64,000 bases of DNA from Fusibacter bizertensis (GTDB taxonomy: Bacteria > Bacillota > Clostridia > Peptostreptococcales > Acidaminobacteraceae). The DNA lies in assembly GCF_029914245.1 (NCBI RefSeq), contig NZ_JARYZI010000001.1:496001-560000 (forward strand). The letters run 5' to 3'. Positions 54,676-62,596 of this stretch are shown here, one piece after another; positions within the stretch are counted from its first letter, which is position 1, and every line of letters begins with the position of its first letter. The notes beneath the pieces were generated by a model, which saw only the letters and a list, made by a program, of their open reading frames with translations, was not told where the DNA came from and ran no database searches. A program made the position numbers and the translations under genes.

Positions 54676-55569
54676 TTAATTCACTTCCTCAATCAGTCCA
54701 AGGATAAATTTCTTAATACTAATTTTCCCTCTTGTCTTGCTGTTTCGCTTGATATAGTCCATTTCTTTTCGCACTTCGCGAAGATCAAATAAAGATGATG
54801 CATATTTTTCAAATACATGGTGTTCATAATCGTGTAGTCCAAGTTCTGCGATATTACCAAGGGCTTGTCCAATTGTCCTTCTGATGCGCTGCTCTATTGC
54901 TTTCTCACTCACCAGCTCACCTTTCTCTTTCTCGTACTTAATAGAAACATAGTCATAAAGATCGCTAAGTTTGTGATCAAAGATATTCCGCTTGTTGGCA
55001 TCGCCTTTTTCAAAGATAAACTCAAGCATATTGAGGATATCTTTCGTCCCGGCTTCACTGAGAATGCCAAGGTGGTTAAAAATCTGCCTTGCACTTTCAA
55101 GTTTGGGATTTTTAAGGTTTTCTGCTGTTGGAACGGCTTCTTTAAGTGACTGCATACTCTGAAAAGCAGTTTGAAAAGAATCAATGACGCGCTTCATTTT
55201 CAATTTTTCATCCACGCGTTTGATGACGTTAATCACTTCTATCACGTTGATGGGTTTGTTAATAAAGAGCTCAATGCCACTGTTGTAGGCTTTTGAGACC
55301 ATGTCTTTCGAATAGACCTCACTGATCATGATGCATGGAATCTCTGGATAGTGACCTTTGACTTCTTGCACGACCCGAATGCCATCCTTTTTTGGTAAAA
55401 GTAAATCCACTAGCAATATATCTGGTTTTAATCTCACGATCTCAGCTATTGCATGTTCACCTTCACTCGATTTACCTATGACATCTCCTAAATTGTTGCT
55501 TACGATGATCTTGCTAAGTATACTCAAAACACTTGGATCATCATCCACCAGATAAAAATTGTAGTTCAT
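54676..55569 (-). CDS. Response regulator, GlnL/YcbB-like
   Basis: 297 residues. Receiver domain (1-120): DDD at 8-10, phospho-acceptor Asp in DILLVDLLLPKKDG, Lys in FINKPINV. A linker leads to a C-terminal helical DNA-binding domain (about 160-295: SEKAIEQRIRRTIGQALGNI, HDYEHHVFEKYASSLFDLREVR), which matches the YcbB domain of Bacillus GlnL. GlnK-GlnL in B. subtilis controls glutamine uptake and use. Here no target gene adjoins. GGGGGG precedes the ATG. Confidence 0.85.
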   Translation of the reverse strand: MNYNFYLVDDDPSVLSILSKIIVSNNLGDVIGKSSEGEHAIAEIVRLKPDILLVDLLLPKKDGIRVVQEVKGHYPEIPCIMISEVYSKDMVSKAYNSGIELFINKPINVIEVINVIKRVDEKLKMKRVIDSFQTAFQSMQSLKEAVPTAENLKNPKLESARQIFNHLGILSEAGTKDILNMLEFIFEKGDANKRNIFDHKLSDLYDYVSIKYEKEKGELVSEKAIEQRIRRTIGQALGNIAELGLHDYEHHVFEKYASSLFDLREVRKEMDYIKRNSKTRGKISIKKFILGLIEEVN

Positions 55570-55646
55570 ATTCCCCCCGAAACTTCCTACATTTTATGCC
55601 TAAATATACGATTATGCTCTGCATAACTTGCTCATTCTTCTTTTGC

Positions 55647-56927
55647 TTATTCTTCTTTTGTTTTACTTCTGCTAGTAAGCATCCTTTCCATAGGGATCGA
55701 GATCTTAAAACATGTTTGATCACTTTTCTTACTCACAACTTCTATACTACCCTCAAAATAGTCTTCAACAAGATGTTTGACATGCGTGAGTCCTATCCCT
55801 GATGCCATCACACCGTTGTTTTCATTGAATTTAGTTGAAAAACCTGGTTCAAAAATGAGTGGGATATCCTGTGGATCAATACCATCCCCATCATTGGAAA
55901 CTTCAAAGATCATTTGATTTTCTTCAACACGCTGTTCTATAGCACATTTTCCTTCGTATTTAAAAGCCTCTACTGCATTGGTCACGATATTATTTAAAAT
56001 TGAGATAAGTGCAAGATAATCCTCAGTTTTAAAATCAAAACCAATGTTAGAGCTAAATTTCATGCTCACACGTCTGGAAATTGCGTATTTTTTGTTAGAG
56101 GACATGACAATTTCAAAAATTTCTTTGATGTTCATGTTATAAATAGGTGAATCTTTGATACTCTTTTCAAGCCCAGAAATCACACGTGTATAATCTTTTT
56201 TAATCTCATGGATGTCCTTCGTTACAGATAAAATTGACTCTTTAAGCTCTAAATCTTCGGCTTGTTCATAGATGGTAAAGCTCCTCTGCATAGCATCTTC
56301 GATATCGTTCTTAGACTTTCTAAGAAAAAACAGTTCATTTTTTAAATTCGACATCAACATGATTCGGTCTACAAATATATGATGATTCTCACGTTCTTTT
56401 GATTTTTCATAATAATAACGTGAGACATATACGAGAATCGTGGTTATAAAGGTTCTTAAAAGTCCTATGAGGATAATTGTAAATATGATTTCTTCAAAGT
56501 TAACGCTTCTCCACTCTTGGCGAACGATAACCTCGATGATATTCGGTATACTATCACAGATCCATATGCTTAAAAATAATGCATATGGGGTTTTAACTAA
56601 ACTTCTCACATCTAAAAGGACAAAGAAAATACTATAAAAGATATAAAAAAAGATCACTGGATAATAAGTGCCAAAGGCTTGAAAGAGAGTCCCACTTCCA
56701 TTAAGAACATATAGAACACTCCGCACCAAGAACATCAGTATACCAACCAGGTTTATCGTGATAAACGGCTGAATCTCACGGAAAGTGAGCATCAAAATAT
56801 TCAGTACCACTACAGCAAAAGTTAGCCTAAAGTTTGTACCAAATGGCAACATATATATTTGACCCATAAAGGTTGTGAATACCGCAACTAGAAGTAATTT
56901 TTCAATATTTTGCTTGTTAATCGTCAT
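55647..56927 (-). CDS. Sensor histidine kinase, GlnK/YcbA-like
   Basis: 426 residues from the ATG at 56927 (GGAG six bases before). Six or so membrane segments (about 8-190) start with MLPFGTNFRLTFAVVVLNI, characteristic of the GlnK group. A coiled helix (about 200-275) and the ATPase domain follow, with N-box LNNIVTNAVEAFKYEG, G1 NDGDGIDP, and G2 ASGIGLTHVKHLVEDY. It lies 77 bases before its partner regulator. The kinase core is of the two-step, GHKL-type fold. Confidence 0.85.
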   Translation of the reverse strand: MTINKQNIEKLLLVAVFTTFMGQIYMLPFGTNFRLTFAVVVLNILMLTFREIQPFITINLVGILMFLVRSVLYVLNGSGTLFQAFGTYYPVIFFYIFYSIFFVLLDVRSLVKTPYALFLSIWICDSIPNIIEVIVRQEWRSVNFEEIIFTIILIGLLRTFITTILVYVSRYYYEKSKERENHHIFVDRIMLMSNLKNELFFLRKSKNDIEDAMQRSFTIYEQAEDLELKESILSVTKDIHEIKKDYTRVISGLEKSIKDSPIYNMNIKEIFEIVMSSNKKYAISRRVSMKFSSNIGFDFKTEDYLALISILNNIVTNAVEAFKYEGKCAIEQRVEENQMIFEVSNDGDGIDPQDIPLIFEPGFSTKFNENNGVMASGIGLTHVKHLVEDYFEGSIEVVSKKSDQTCFKISIPMERMLTSRSKTKEE

Positions 56928-57046
56928 ACTACACTCCAATTAAAATTATCATTATATGCATTATTTTTGCATTTTATTTCTATTACATAATAATATCATA
57001 ACATCGCTATAATTTATATAGGTAGCAAGATGGATAGATTTAAGCA

Positions 57047-57088
57047 AAGAAAAAACCAAGCACTCCGTCATCGAGATGCTTGGTTTTT
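57047..57088 (-). terminator. Terminator after the aminotransferase gene
   Basis: AAAACCAAGCA/TGCTTGGTTTT stem (57052-57062 with 57077-57087), loop CTCCGTCATCGAGA, T6 on the minus strand, 12 bases past the stop. Confidence 0.85.
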
Positions 57089-57099
57089 AATATTTAACG

Positions 57100-58293
57100 C
57101 TATGCGTATTTCACACAAAAATCATTAAGACGCTTAAGACCTTCTATGATGTTTTCCATACTTGTCGCATACGACAGGCGGATATAGTCATCTACGCCAA
57201 ATGCAATCCCCGGAATCACAGCGATATTCGCTTGATCGATCAACACTGCTGCAAGATCAAGCGAGTCTTTTACTAAAACGCCTTCTACAGTTTTTCCTTT
57301 GTAATGTGAAATGTTTACCATCACATAAAATGCGCCTTTTGGTGCGACACAAGATACGTTTGAAATCTCACCAATGGTTTTAACCATATAATCTTTTCGC
57401 TCCTCAAATGCTACTCGCATCTCCTCGATCGGCGTTTGATCACCACTAAGTGCTTCGATTCCTGCGTACTGCGCAATTGTGTTTGGGTTTGATGTCGCAT
57501 GTGATTGTATATTGCTCATGACTTTTGTGATCGTTGTCGAACAAGCTGTATAACCTATTCTCCATCCTGTCATGGCATAAGCTTTACTAAGTCCGTTTAC
57601 GACAATCGTTCTTTCATATAAGTCTTGTGATAAACTTGCGATACTCACATGTTTTTCACCATAGATGAGTTTTTCATAAATCTCATCAGAGATAATATAT
57701 AGATCGTGCTTTGTTGCAAATGCACCTATTGCACGAAGTTCTTCTTCAGTATATACCGCTCCTGTTGGGTTGTTAGGGCTGTTAATTAAAAGGGCTTTTG
57801 TTTTTTCGGTAACTGCTGCTTCAAGTTGCGCAACAGTAACTTTAAAGGAATTAGATGCAGCACCTTCTACTAAAACAGGCTCTGCATCAGCCATCTTAGT
57901 AAGTTCATAATAGCTTACCCAGTATGGAGATGGGATGATGACTTCATCATCAGGGTTACAGATTGTTTGAAGTGCATTGAAAAGACTGTGTTTTGCACCT
58001 GATGATACGACGATTTGATTGGGTGCATATGTCAAGTTGTTGTCTTTAAGAAGTTTAGCGCAGATGGCTTTTTTAAGTTCAATTAAGCCTGATGCTGCAG
58101 TATAGCCATTGCCACCTTTTTCGATTCTTGCAATTGCATAGTCTCTGATATTCTTTGGTGTATTGAAATCAGGTTCACCAGCACCAAAACTCACGATATT
58201 GACGCCACTCTCTTTAAGTTGCTTAGCTTTAGCTGTAATAGCCAAAGTCATAGATTCTTCTATACCTAAATTTTTCTTTGATAACGCTTTCAT
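57100..58293 (-). CDS. Aspartate aminotransferase-type PLP enzyme
   Basis: 397 residues from the ATG at 58293 (GGAGG five bases before). It belongs to class I aminotransferases of the AspB/AspC Firmicutes group, moving amino groups between aspartate and 2-oxoglutarate or related pairs. Visible marks: FGAGEPDFNTP, INSPNNPTGAVYT, ISDEIYEKLIYG, the PLP lysine in VNGLSKAYAMTGWRIGY (about residue 235), and RLSYATSMENI with the substrate-carboxylate Arg. Monocistronic with its own terminator. An alternative substrate such as an aromatic acid is possible. Confidence 0.93.
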   Translation of the reverse strand: MKALSKKNLGIEESMTLAITAKAKQLKESGVNIVSFGAGEPDFNTPKNIRDYAIARIEKGGNGYTAASGLIELKKAICAKLLKDNNLTYAPNQIVVSSGAKHSLFNALQTICNPDDEVIIPSPYWVSYYELTKMADAEPVLVEGAASNSFKVTVAQLEAAVTEKTKALLINSPNNPTGAVYTEEELRAIGAFATKHDLYIISDEIYEKLIYGEKHVSIASLSQDLYERTIVVNGLSKAYAMTGWRIGYTACSTTITKVMSNIQSHATSNPNTIAQYAGIEALSGDQTPIEEMRVAFEERKDYMVKTIGEISNVSCVAPKGAFYVMVNISHYKGKTVEGVLVKDSLDLAAVLIDQANIAVIPGIAFGVDDYIRLSYATSMENIIEGLKRLNDFCVKYA

Positions 58294-58472
58294 ATAGACC
58301 TCCAAAATCAAATATTGTCGAGACTAGTATATCAACTAAGCGGCTACTTTGTATAGAACTTAAAACAATTTTTAAGGTTGCTTTACTTACTAAAATTAAG
58401 CATTTCGCCAATTTTTTTTATTTATAAAACAAGGTACTTTCTCTGTTAATCTCTGGTTTATCTACGGTTTAT

Positions 58473-59069
58473 CTACTCTACTCTTAAATAACCATCTGGA
58501 GTATATTGATAATGATGGACTTGGGTATTTTTTGCCACACTATAGTTTCTAAGTTCACTCACTGGCTTACCATCAAAGATCAGTTGAAACACCATCAGTG
58601 TAACGCCATGCGTCATGACCAGTACATTATGCGGTCTGCTTTTATCAATATGTAGCGCAATTTGATCCGTCAAAAATGACTGGACACGATCATATACATC
58701 ATGATATGTCTCCGCCTCTGATAGCCAAAAATTTTCAGGATGGTTATAGAAAATTTCAAGCTGTTCTGGGAACTCTCTCTCGATATCTTCATGTCTCATT
58801 CCTTGCCAAGGCCCAAGTTTAATTTCTCTCAGCCTTTCATCTGTAGTAAAACTCTGATGATGATCAGACAAAATAAGTCCCATTGTTCTCGCAGCACGCT
58901 GACTAGGCGAGGTGTAGCAGTGATGAAATTTATAATCTTCAAGTTGTGTTTTTAATGCCAAAGCACTCTCAATGCCATGTTCCGTAAGTGGTGAATCCAG
59001 CCAACCCTGGAATCGTCTCTCTGTGTTCCACTCAGTTTGTCCATGTCTTACAATATAGAAATTCAACAT
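58473..59069 (-). CDS. Histidine phosphatase (phosphoglycerate-mutase-like)
   Basis: 198 residues. The phospho-His motif is YIVRHGQTEWN at the start; the second catalytic His is in VMTHGVTLMVFQ, and the acid LREIKLGPWQGM holds a conserved Glu/Asp region. Family members dephosphorylate small phosphates, including 3-phosphoglycerate isomerisation and phosphatase variants, and alpha-ribazole phosphate. Specificity cannot be told. AAAGGAGG precedes the ATG. Confidence 0.88.
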   Translation of the reverse strand: MLNFYIVRHGQTEWNTERRFQGWLDSPLTEHGIESALALKTQLEDYKFHHCYTSPSQRAARTMGLILSDHHQSFTTDERLREIKLGPWQGMRHEDIEREFPEQLEIFYNHPENFWLSEAETYHDVYDRVQSFLTDQIALHIDKSRPHNVLVMTHGVTLMVFQLIFDGKPVSELRNYSVAKNTQVHHYQYTPDGYLRVE

Positions 59070-59125
59070 ATTTCCCGCCTCCTTTAGTTATTTTATTTTA
59101 AGTCAGCGCACTTGTAAAGTGATAT

Positions 59126-59160
59126 CAAAAAACACGCCCAAGTCTTTTCTCAGGCGTGTT
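59126..59160 (-). terminator. Terminator after the NatB-like permease gene
   Basis: AACACGCC/GGCGTGTT stem (59131-59138 with 59153-59160), loop of 14 bases, T6 on the minus strand. Confidence 0.85.
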
Positions 59161-59188
59161 CTATTTTCAATTCATGTGGCTTCCCAAA

Positions 59189-60394
59189 TTATGAAGGGAA
59201 TACAATCTTTTCTTTATGCATCAACTGTCTCGAAACAACTAGTAGCGCAAGTGTTATCACCGTAGAAGTACCAAATGCGATTAACACATGGATAAAATTA
59301 CCATCTCCTGTTAATATCTGCTTCATATTAACGAGGTTATTGTAAATTGGGATGTAATAGCTGACGCTACTCACATCACTGCCGCTAAACATGTTCATAA
59401 ATGCTGTGATCATAACAAGCATATACGCTGGTGTGATATAAGCACCTGCTTCTTTTAGTGAGTTGGCAATCATCGATAATACTGAGATGATGGTTACATA
59501 CATACCGACAAGGCCAATCATACATAAGAAGAACATAAACAACTCATTGCCACCTAGTGCAAATTGAGACATATCAAAGTTTCCATCAGATGATAAAAAC
59601 TTAGCACTAAATGGAATAGAAAGTATAACACCTATAAAGGATGATGTCATAGAGATAAGTGCAACTACTGAAAGACTAAGCACTTTCCCGCCGATGATGA
59701 CACCTCTATCCACTGGTGTTAAAAGCATCGTCGCAATAGTTCCTCTTTCTTTTTCACCTGCTATAGAATCCATACCGATCCCCATTGCACCTGCAAAGAT
59801 GAAGATAGACACCAGCATAGGGATTAAGTTAGCAATACTACGATCCAGTCCTTTATCTTCTTTTGGAATCTCTATTTCAGCCGTTTCCATATCAAAAGCT
59901 TGTAAGAATGATTCTCCGCCCAATCGATTTGCCAGTACTTGGTTTTTGTAACCATCGAGCATCTTTCCAACTTTGTAATTCGCTTCAAGACTCAAATCAC
60001 TTTTTGGTGAATATAGCCCTTCTACTTTTGGCAATTCTCCTGATGTGTAATTCACTATTTTCTCAGAAAAACCTGGGTCAAAGTAAAGATAATAATCATA
60101 CTCCCCAGCCTTGATTTTTGCCCCTGCATCTGCTTTGCTAATCGCCATCTCGGTATAAACCATGGTTTCGTCAGCATCTATATTGGCTGCAACGTCTGCA
60201 GGCATGTTAACGCTAAGAATTGTAGTTGTATGCGCCTCAATATCATCTGTTGTCTTGCCAATCATAAAACCCATTAGCGAATAGATAATTGCGATACTAA
60301 CTGCTGGTAATATAAAGTTCGTAACAATCAAACGTCGGTCTGTGAAAACACGGCGTAGTTCCTTTTTCATAATGATCATCAAAGATTTAAACAT
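59189..60394 (-). CDS. ABC-2 type permease, NatB-like
   Basis: 401 residues from the ATG at 60394, eight bases after GGGAGG, overlapping the end of the ATPase gene by eight bases; the longer frame to 60439 lies wholly inside it. First membrane segment at about 20-42, a roughly 150-residue exterior domain (about 43-185), and five further segments (about 190-395) including GMDSIAGEKERGTIATMLLTPV, a hallmark of the NatB/ABC-2 family. The pair resembles the Bacillus Na+ extrusion NatAB system. Substrate is not certain and other ABC-2 exporters share the motif. Confidence 0.85.
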   Translation of the reverse strand: MFKSLMIIMKKELRRVFTDRRLIVTNFILPAVSIAIIYSLMGFMIGKTTDDIEAHTTTILSVNMPADVAANIDADETMVYTEMAISKADAGAKIKAGEYDYYLYFDPGFSEKIVNYTSGELPKVEGLYSPKSDLSLEANYKVGKMLDGYKNQVLANRLGGESFLQAFDMETAEIEIPKEDKGLDRSIANLIPMLVSIFIFAGAMGIGMDSIAGEKERGTIATMLLTPVDRGVIIGGKVLSLSVVALISMTSSFIGVILSIPFSAKFLSSDGNFDMSQFALGGNELFMFFLCMIGLVGMYVTIISVLSMIANSLKEAGAYITPAYMLVMITAFMNMFSGSDVSSVSYYIPIYNNLVNMKQILTGDGNFIHVLIAFGTSTVITLALLVVSRQLMHKEKIVFPS

Positions 60395-61166
60395 GTTGTT
60401 GACCTCCCGAGATATCATAGAGTTTGAAGAAGGCGTCATCCAAATTGTCTTTGCCCGTCAACTTATAAATGTCGTCTAGTGAGCCTATGGCTTTGATCTC
60501 ACCATCCATTATTACAGCGATACGGTCACAAAGTTTTTCAGCTACATGCATCATATGTGTAGAAATAATGATGGTTTTACCACGCTGCTTGAGCTCTTTT
60601 AAATATTCCGTTACAGCTCTCGCAGTGATAATATCCAATCCATTAGTAGGCTCATCAAAGATTATTACTTGCGGATCATGAATTAAACTAACGACGATAG
60701 ACAATTTTTGCTTCATCCCAGTAGACAAATCTGCTATTTTTGTGAATTTAAAAGGCGTTACACCAAAGTAATCAAATAAGTGATTCATTCTTTCTTCAAT
60801 TACATTTTCTTCAAGTCCATGAAGTCGACCGAAAAACTTAGTGGTGTATTCAGGTGTGAAATGTGTATCTAGTTTTAGCTCATTGGTTAGAAAAGCGAGT
60901 TCTCGTCTAACTGCTTCACCTTCACTCGCGCCATCAAAACCGTTGACATTTACCGATCCTTCTGTAGGATTAATCAAGGTTGCAAGGCATCTCATCGTCG
61001 TGGTTTTACCCGCGCCATTTGGTCCGATAAGTCCGAAAATCTCGTTGTCATGCACCTGAAAATCAATTCCTTTTACTGCTACTTTAAATTTATCCTTATT
61101 ACCGTTTTCCATCATTTGCTTTTTGGAAAGTTTAAAGGATTTTTTGAGTCCGTTCACTTGAATCAT
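60387..61166 (-). CDS. ABC transporter ATP-binding protein, NatA-like
   Basis: 259 residues from the ATG at 61166, seven bases after AAAGGAG (a TTG two codons earlier is too close). Walker A is GPNGAGKTTTMR, the signature LSTGMKQK, Walker B VIIFDEPTNGLD, switch STHMMHVAE. The signature has Thr in place of the usual second Gly, as in NatA and other ABC-2 partners. It is the first gene of the two-gene unit with the NatB-like permease. Confidence 0.9.
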   Translation of the reverse strand: MIQVNGLKKSFKLSKKQMMENGNKDKFKVAVKGIDFQVHDNEIFGLIGPNGAGKTTTMRCLATLINPTEGSVNVNGFDGASEGEAVRRELAFLTNELKLDTHFTPEYTTKFFGRLHGLEENVIEERMNHLFDYFGVTPFKFTKIADLSTGMKQKLSIVVSLIHDPQVIIFDEPTNGLDIITARAVTEYLKELKQRGKTIIISTHMMHVAEKLCDRIAVIMDGEIKAIGSLDDIYKLTGKDNLDDAFFKLYDISGGQQHV

Positions 61167-61296
61167 AGTCAATCTCCTTTATCATTCTATTCCTTTTACT
61201 TACTACTTGATGTTTATTCTTATTCGAACAATGTCGCTTCCCTCTTATCATACACTGTCATTATAAAAACTAGCTTATTAAATTATTATAATTTCA

Positions 61297-61332
61297 TTAA
61301 AAAAGAACCGAGCACTTGCCTCGATTCTTTTT
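61297..61332 (-). terminator. Terminator after the HD-GYP gene
   Basis: AAGAA-CGAG/CTCG-TTCTT stem (61303-61330 region) with T-rich tail TTTTTTAA on the minus strand. The stem overlaps the HD-GYP stop codon. Confidence 0.65.
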
Positions 61333-62416
61333 AAAAAGTCTCTATAATATACCATTTTGTGTTCAGCGATAAGTCCAAATCAAAATACAACCGCTTGTAA
61401 TCCTGGTCTTTGGGAAGGAACACTCTAACGATTGGACTTTCTGGATACAGTTTATTTTGATAAAGTACAATCCCTCTATGCCCTGAATTGAGCACGATCC
61501 CTGTCCCTGTTGGATAGATGTTGATGTGTCTTGCAAAAGTCTCCATAATCTTGGTATCAAAGTGCTTATCTCCAAGATGTGTAATCTCTCTAAAGACTTT
61601 GTCTGGTGCAGATCTTTTTTGATAAACTCTGTCGTTAGACATGGCATCATAAACATCAGCAACCGCAACTATCCTTGCAAATAAAGGGATCTTTGTATTT
61701 CTTAAACCTCTACTATAGCCAGTACCATCGAATTTTTCATGATGATGTAAAGCGATTCTAGCGGCCTCTTCAGGTATATCTGTTTGTATCAGTATCTCAT
61801 AACCATACTCTGTATGTTTTTTAACTTCTCTAAACTCTTCATTCGTAAGCTTAGCAGGTTTTTTGATAATATCTTCTGGGATCATAATCTTGCCAATATC
61901 GTGCAAAATAGCTCCCATACCAAGCTGCTTGAGTTGTTCCTGTTCAAGCGCTAAATCTATTCCAATTATTAAGGAAAGTACACCCACATTGACTGAATGC
62001 TGATACGTATAATCGTCCACCGAGCGCAATTGTGACAGCGCAAAAACAAAATCTTTTTTATCAAGCAGCTGTTCAATCATATCCTCAACGATCTGGCTGA
62101 TCTTTTGGACATCCGTATTGCTCACAGATTTAAACTTAAGCATCGTTTTCTTAATCTGATTTTGAGCATGCGTACGGGTTTTATCATGAATAACATCTTG
62201 AATATTTAAAGATTTTCTGATGGTCGTTATCGTTTCAGGTGTCATGGATCCATTTTCTTCAACGAATATTTCTTGTACACCCGCATCTATAAACCGAGGA
62301 ATATACTGTTCACGAAACATACTCCCCTTTTTAATGAGAAGGATTCCATCTGAACCGTATACATCTTGGGCGATGATAGAGCCGGGAATAACCCCACCTA
62401 TAAAATGTTTTTGCAT
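61331..62416 (-). CDS. HD-GYP domain protein (probable cyclic-di-GMP phosphodiesterase)
   Basis: 361 residues. A roughly 100-residue N-terminal region (about 1-120), typical of DUF3391-like or unassigned caps, precedes the HD-GYP domain. Metal ligands and signature: YQHSVNVGVLSLIIG, GAILHDIGKIMIPE (HD plus GK), LHHHEKFDGTGYSRGL (HHExxDGxGYP-type, with Ser for the usual Pro), and RIVAVADVYDAMSNDR. The motif order and the HHEK...GTGY element favour a real phosphodiesterase. No receiver or sensor domain is attached. GGTGGGG precedes the ATG. A sigma-D-like promoter upstream suggests motility control. Confidence 0.88.
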   Translation of the reverse strand: MQKHFIGGVIPGSIIAQDVYGSDGILLIKKGSMFREQYIPRFIDAGVQEIFVEENGSMTPETITTIRKSLNIQDVIHDKTRTHAQNQIKKTMLKFKSVSNTDVQKISQIVEDMIEQLLDKKDFVFALSQLRSVDDYTYQHSVNVGVLSLIIGIDLALEQEQLKQLGMGAILHDIGKIMIPEDIIKKPAKLTNEEFREVKKHTEYGYEILIQTDIPEEAARIALHHHEKFDGTGYSRGLRNTKIPLFARIVAVADVYDAMSNDRVYQKRSAPDKVFREITHLGDKHFDTKIMETFARHINIYPTGTGIVLNSGHRGIVLYQNKLYPESPIVRVFLPKDQDYKRLYFDLDLSLNTKWYIIETF

Positions 62417-62454
62417 TTCCCCACCATGTAGTATATTTTTGGCATTCTATATAT

Positions 62455-62482
62455 ATTTCGGCACTATATATGCTTTACTTTA
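62455..62482 (-). promoter_or_regulatory. Candidate sigma-D (flagellar sigma-28) promoter of the HD-GYP gene
   Basis: Minus strand: TAAA (62479-62482), 16-base spacer, GCCGAAAT (62455-62462). The Bacillus sigma-D consensus is TAAA-N14-16-GCCGATAT, so this matches with one change. The leader to the ATG at 62416 is about 30 bases. Confidence 0.5.
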
Positions 62483-62596
62483 TGCCAATTTCAAAGAAAA
62501 TGCAACTTTTTTATATATATTATGTTAAAAACCTTAATATATATTAATTTTTAAAATAAATTTGTATAAATAGCGGTATTCATTGCACCATCAGAG

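Noticed and set aside
62450-62490. Sigma-54 promoter (TGGCAT with a downstream GC) before the HD-GYP gene
   Set aside because: The GG and GC are 11 bases apart rather than the required 10 and the -12 sequence is not TTGC; the sigma-D reading fits better.
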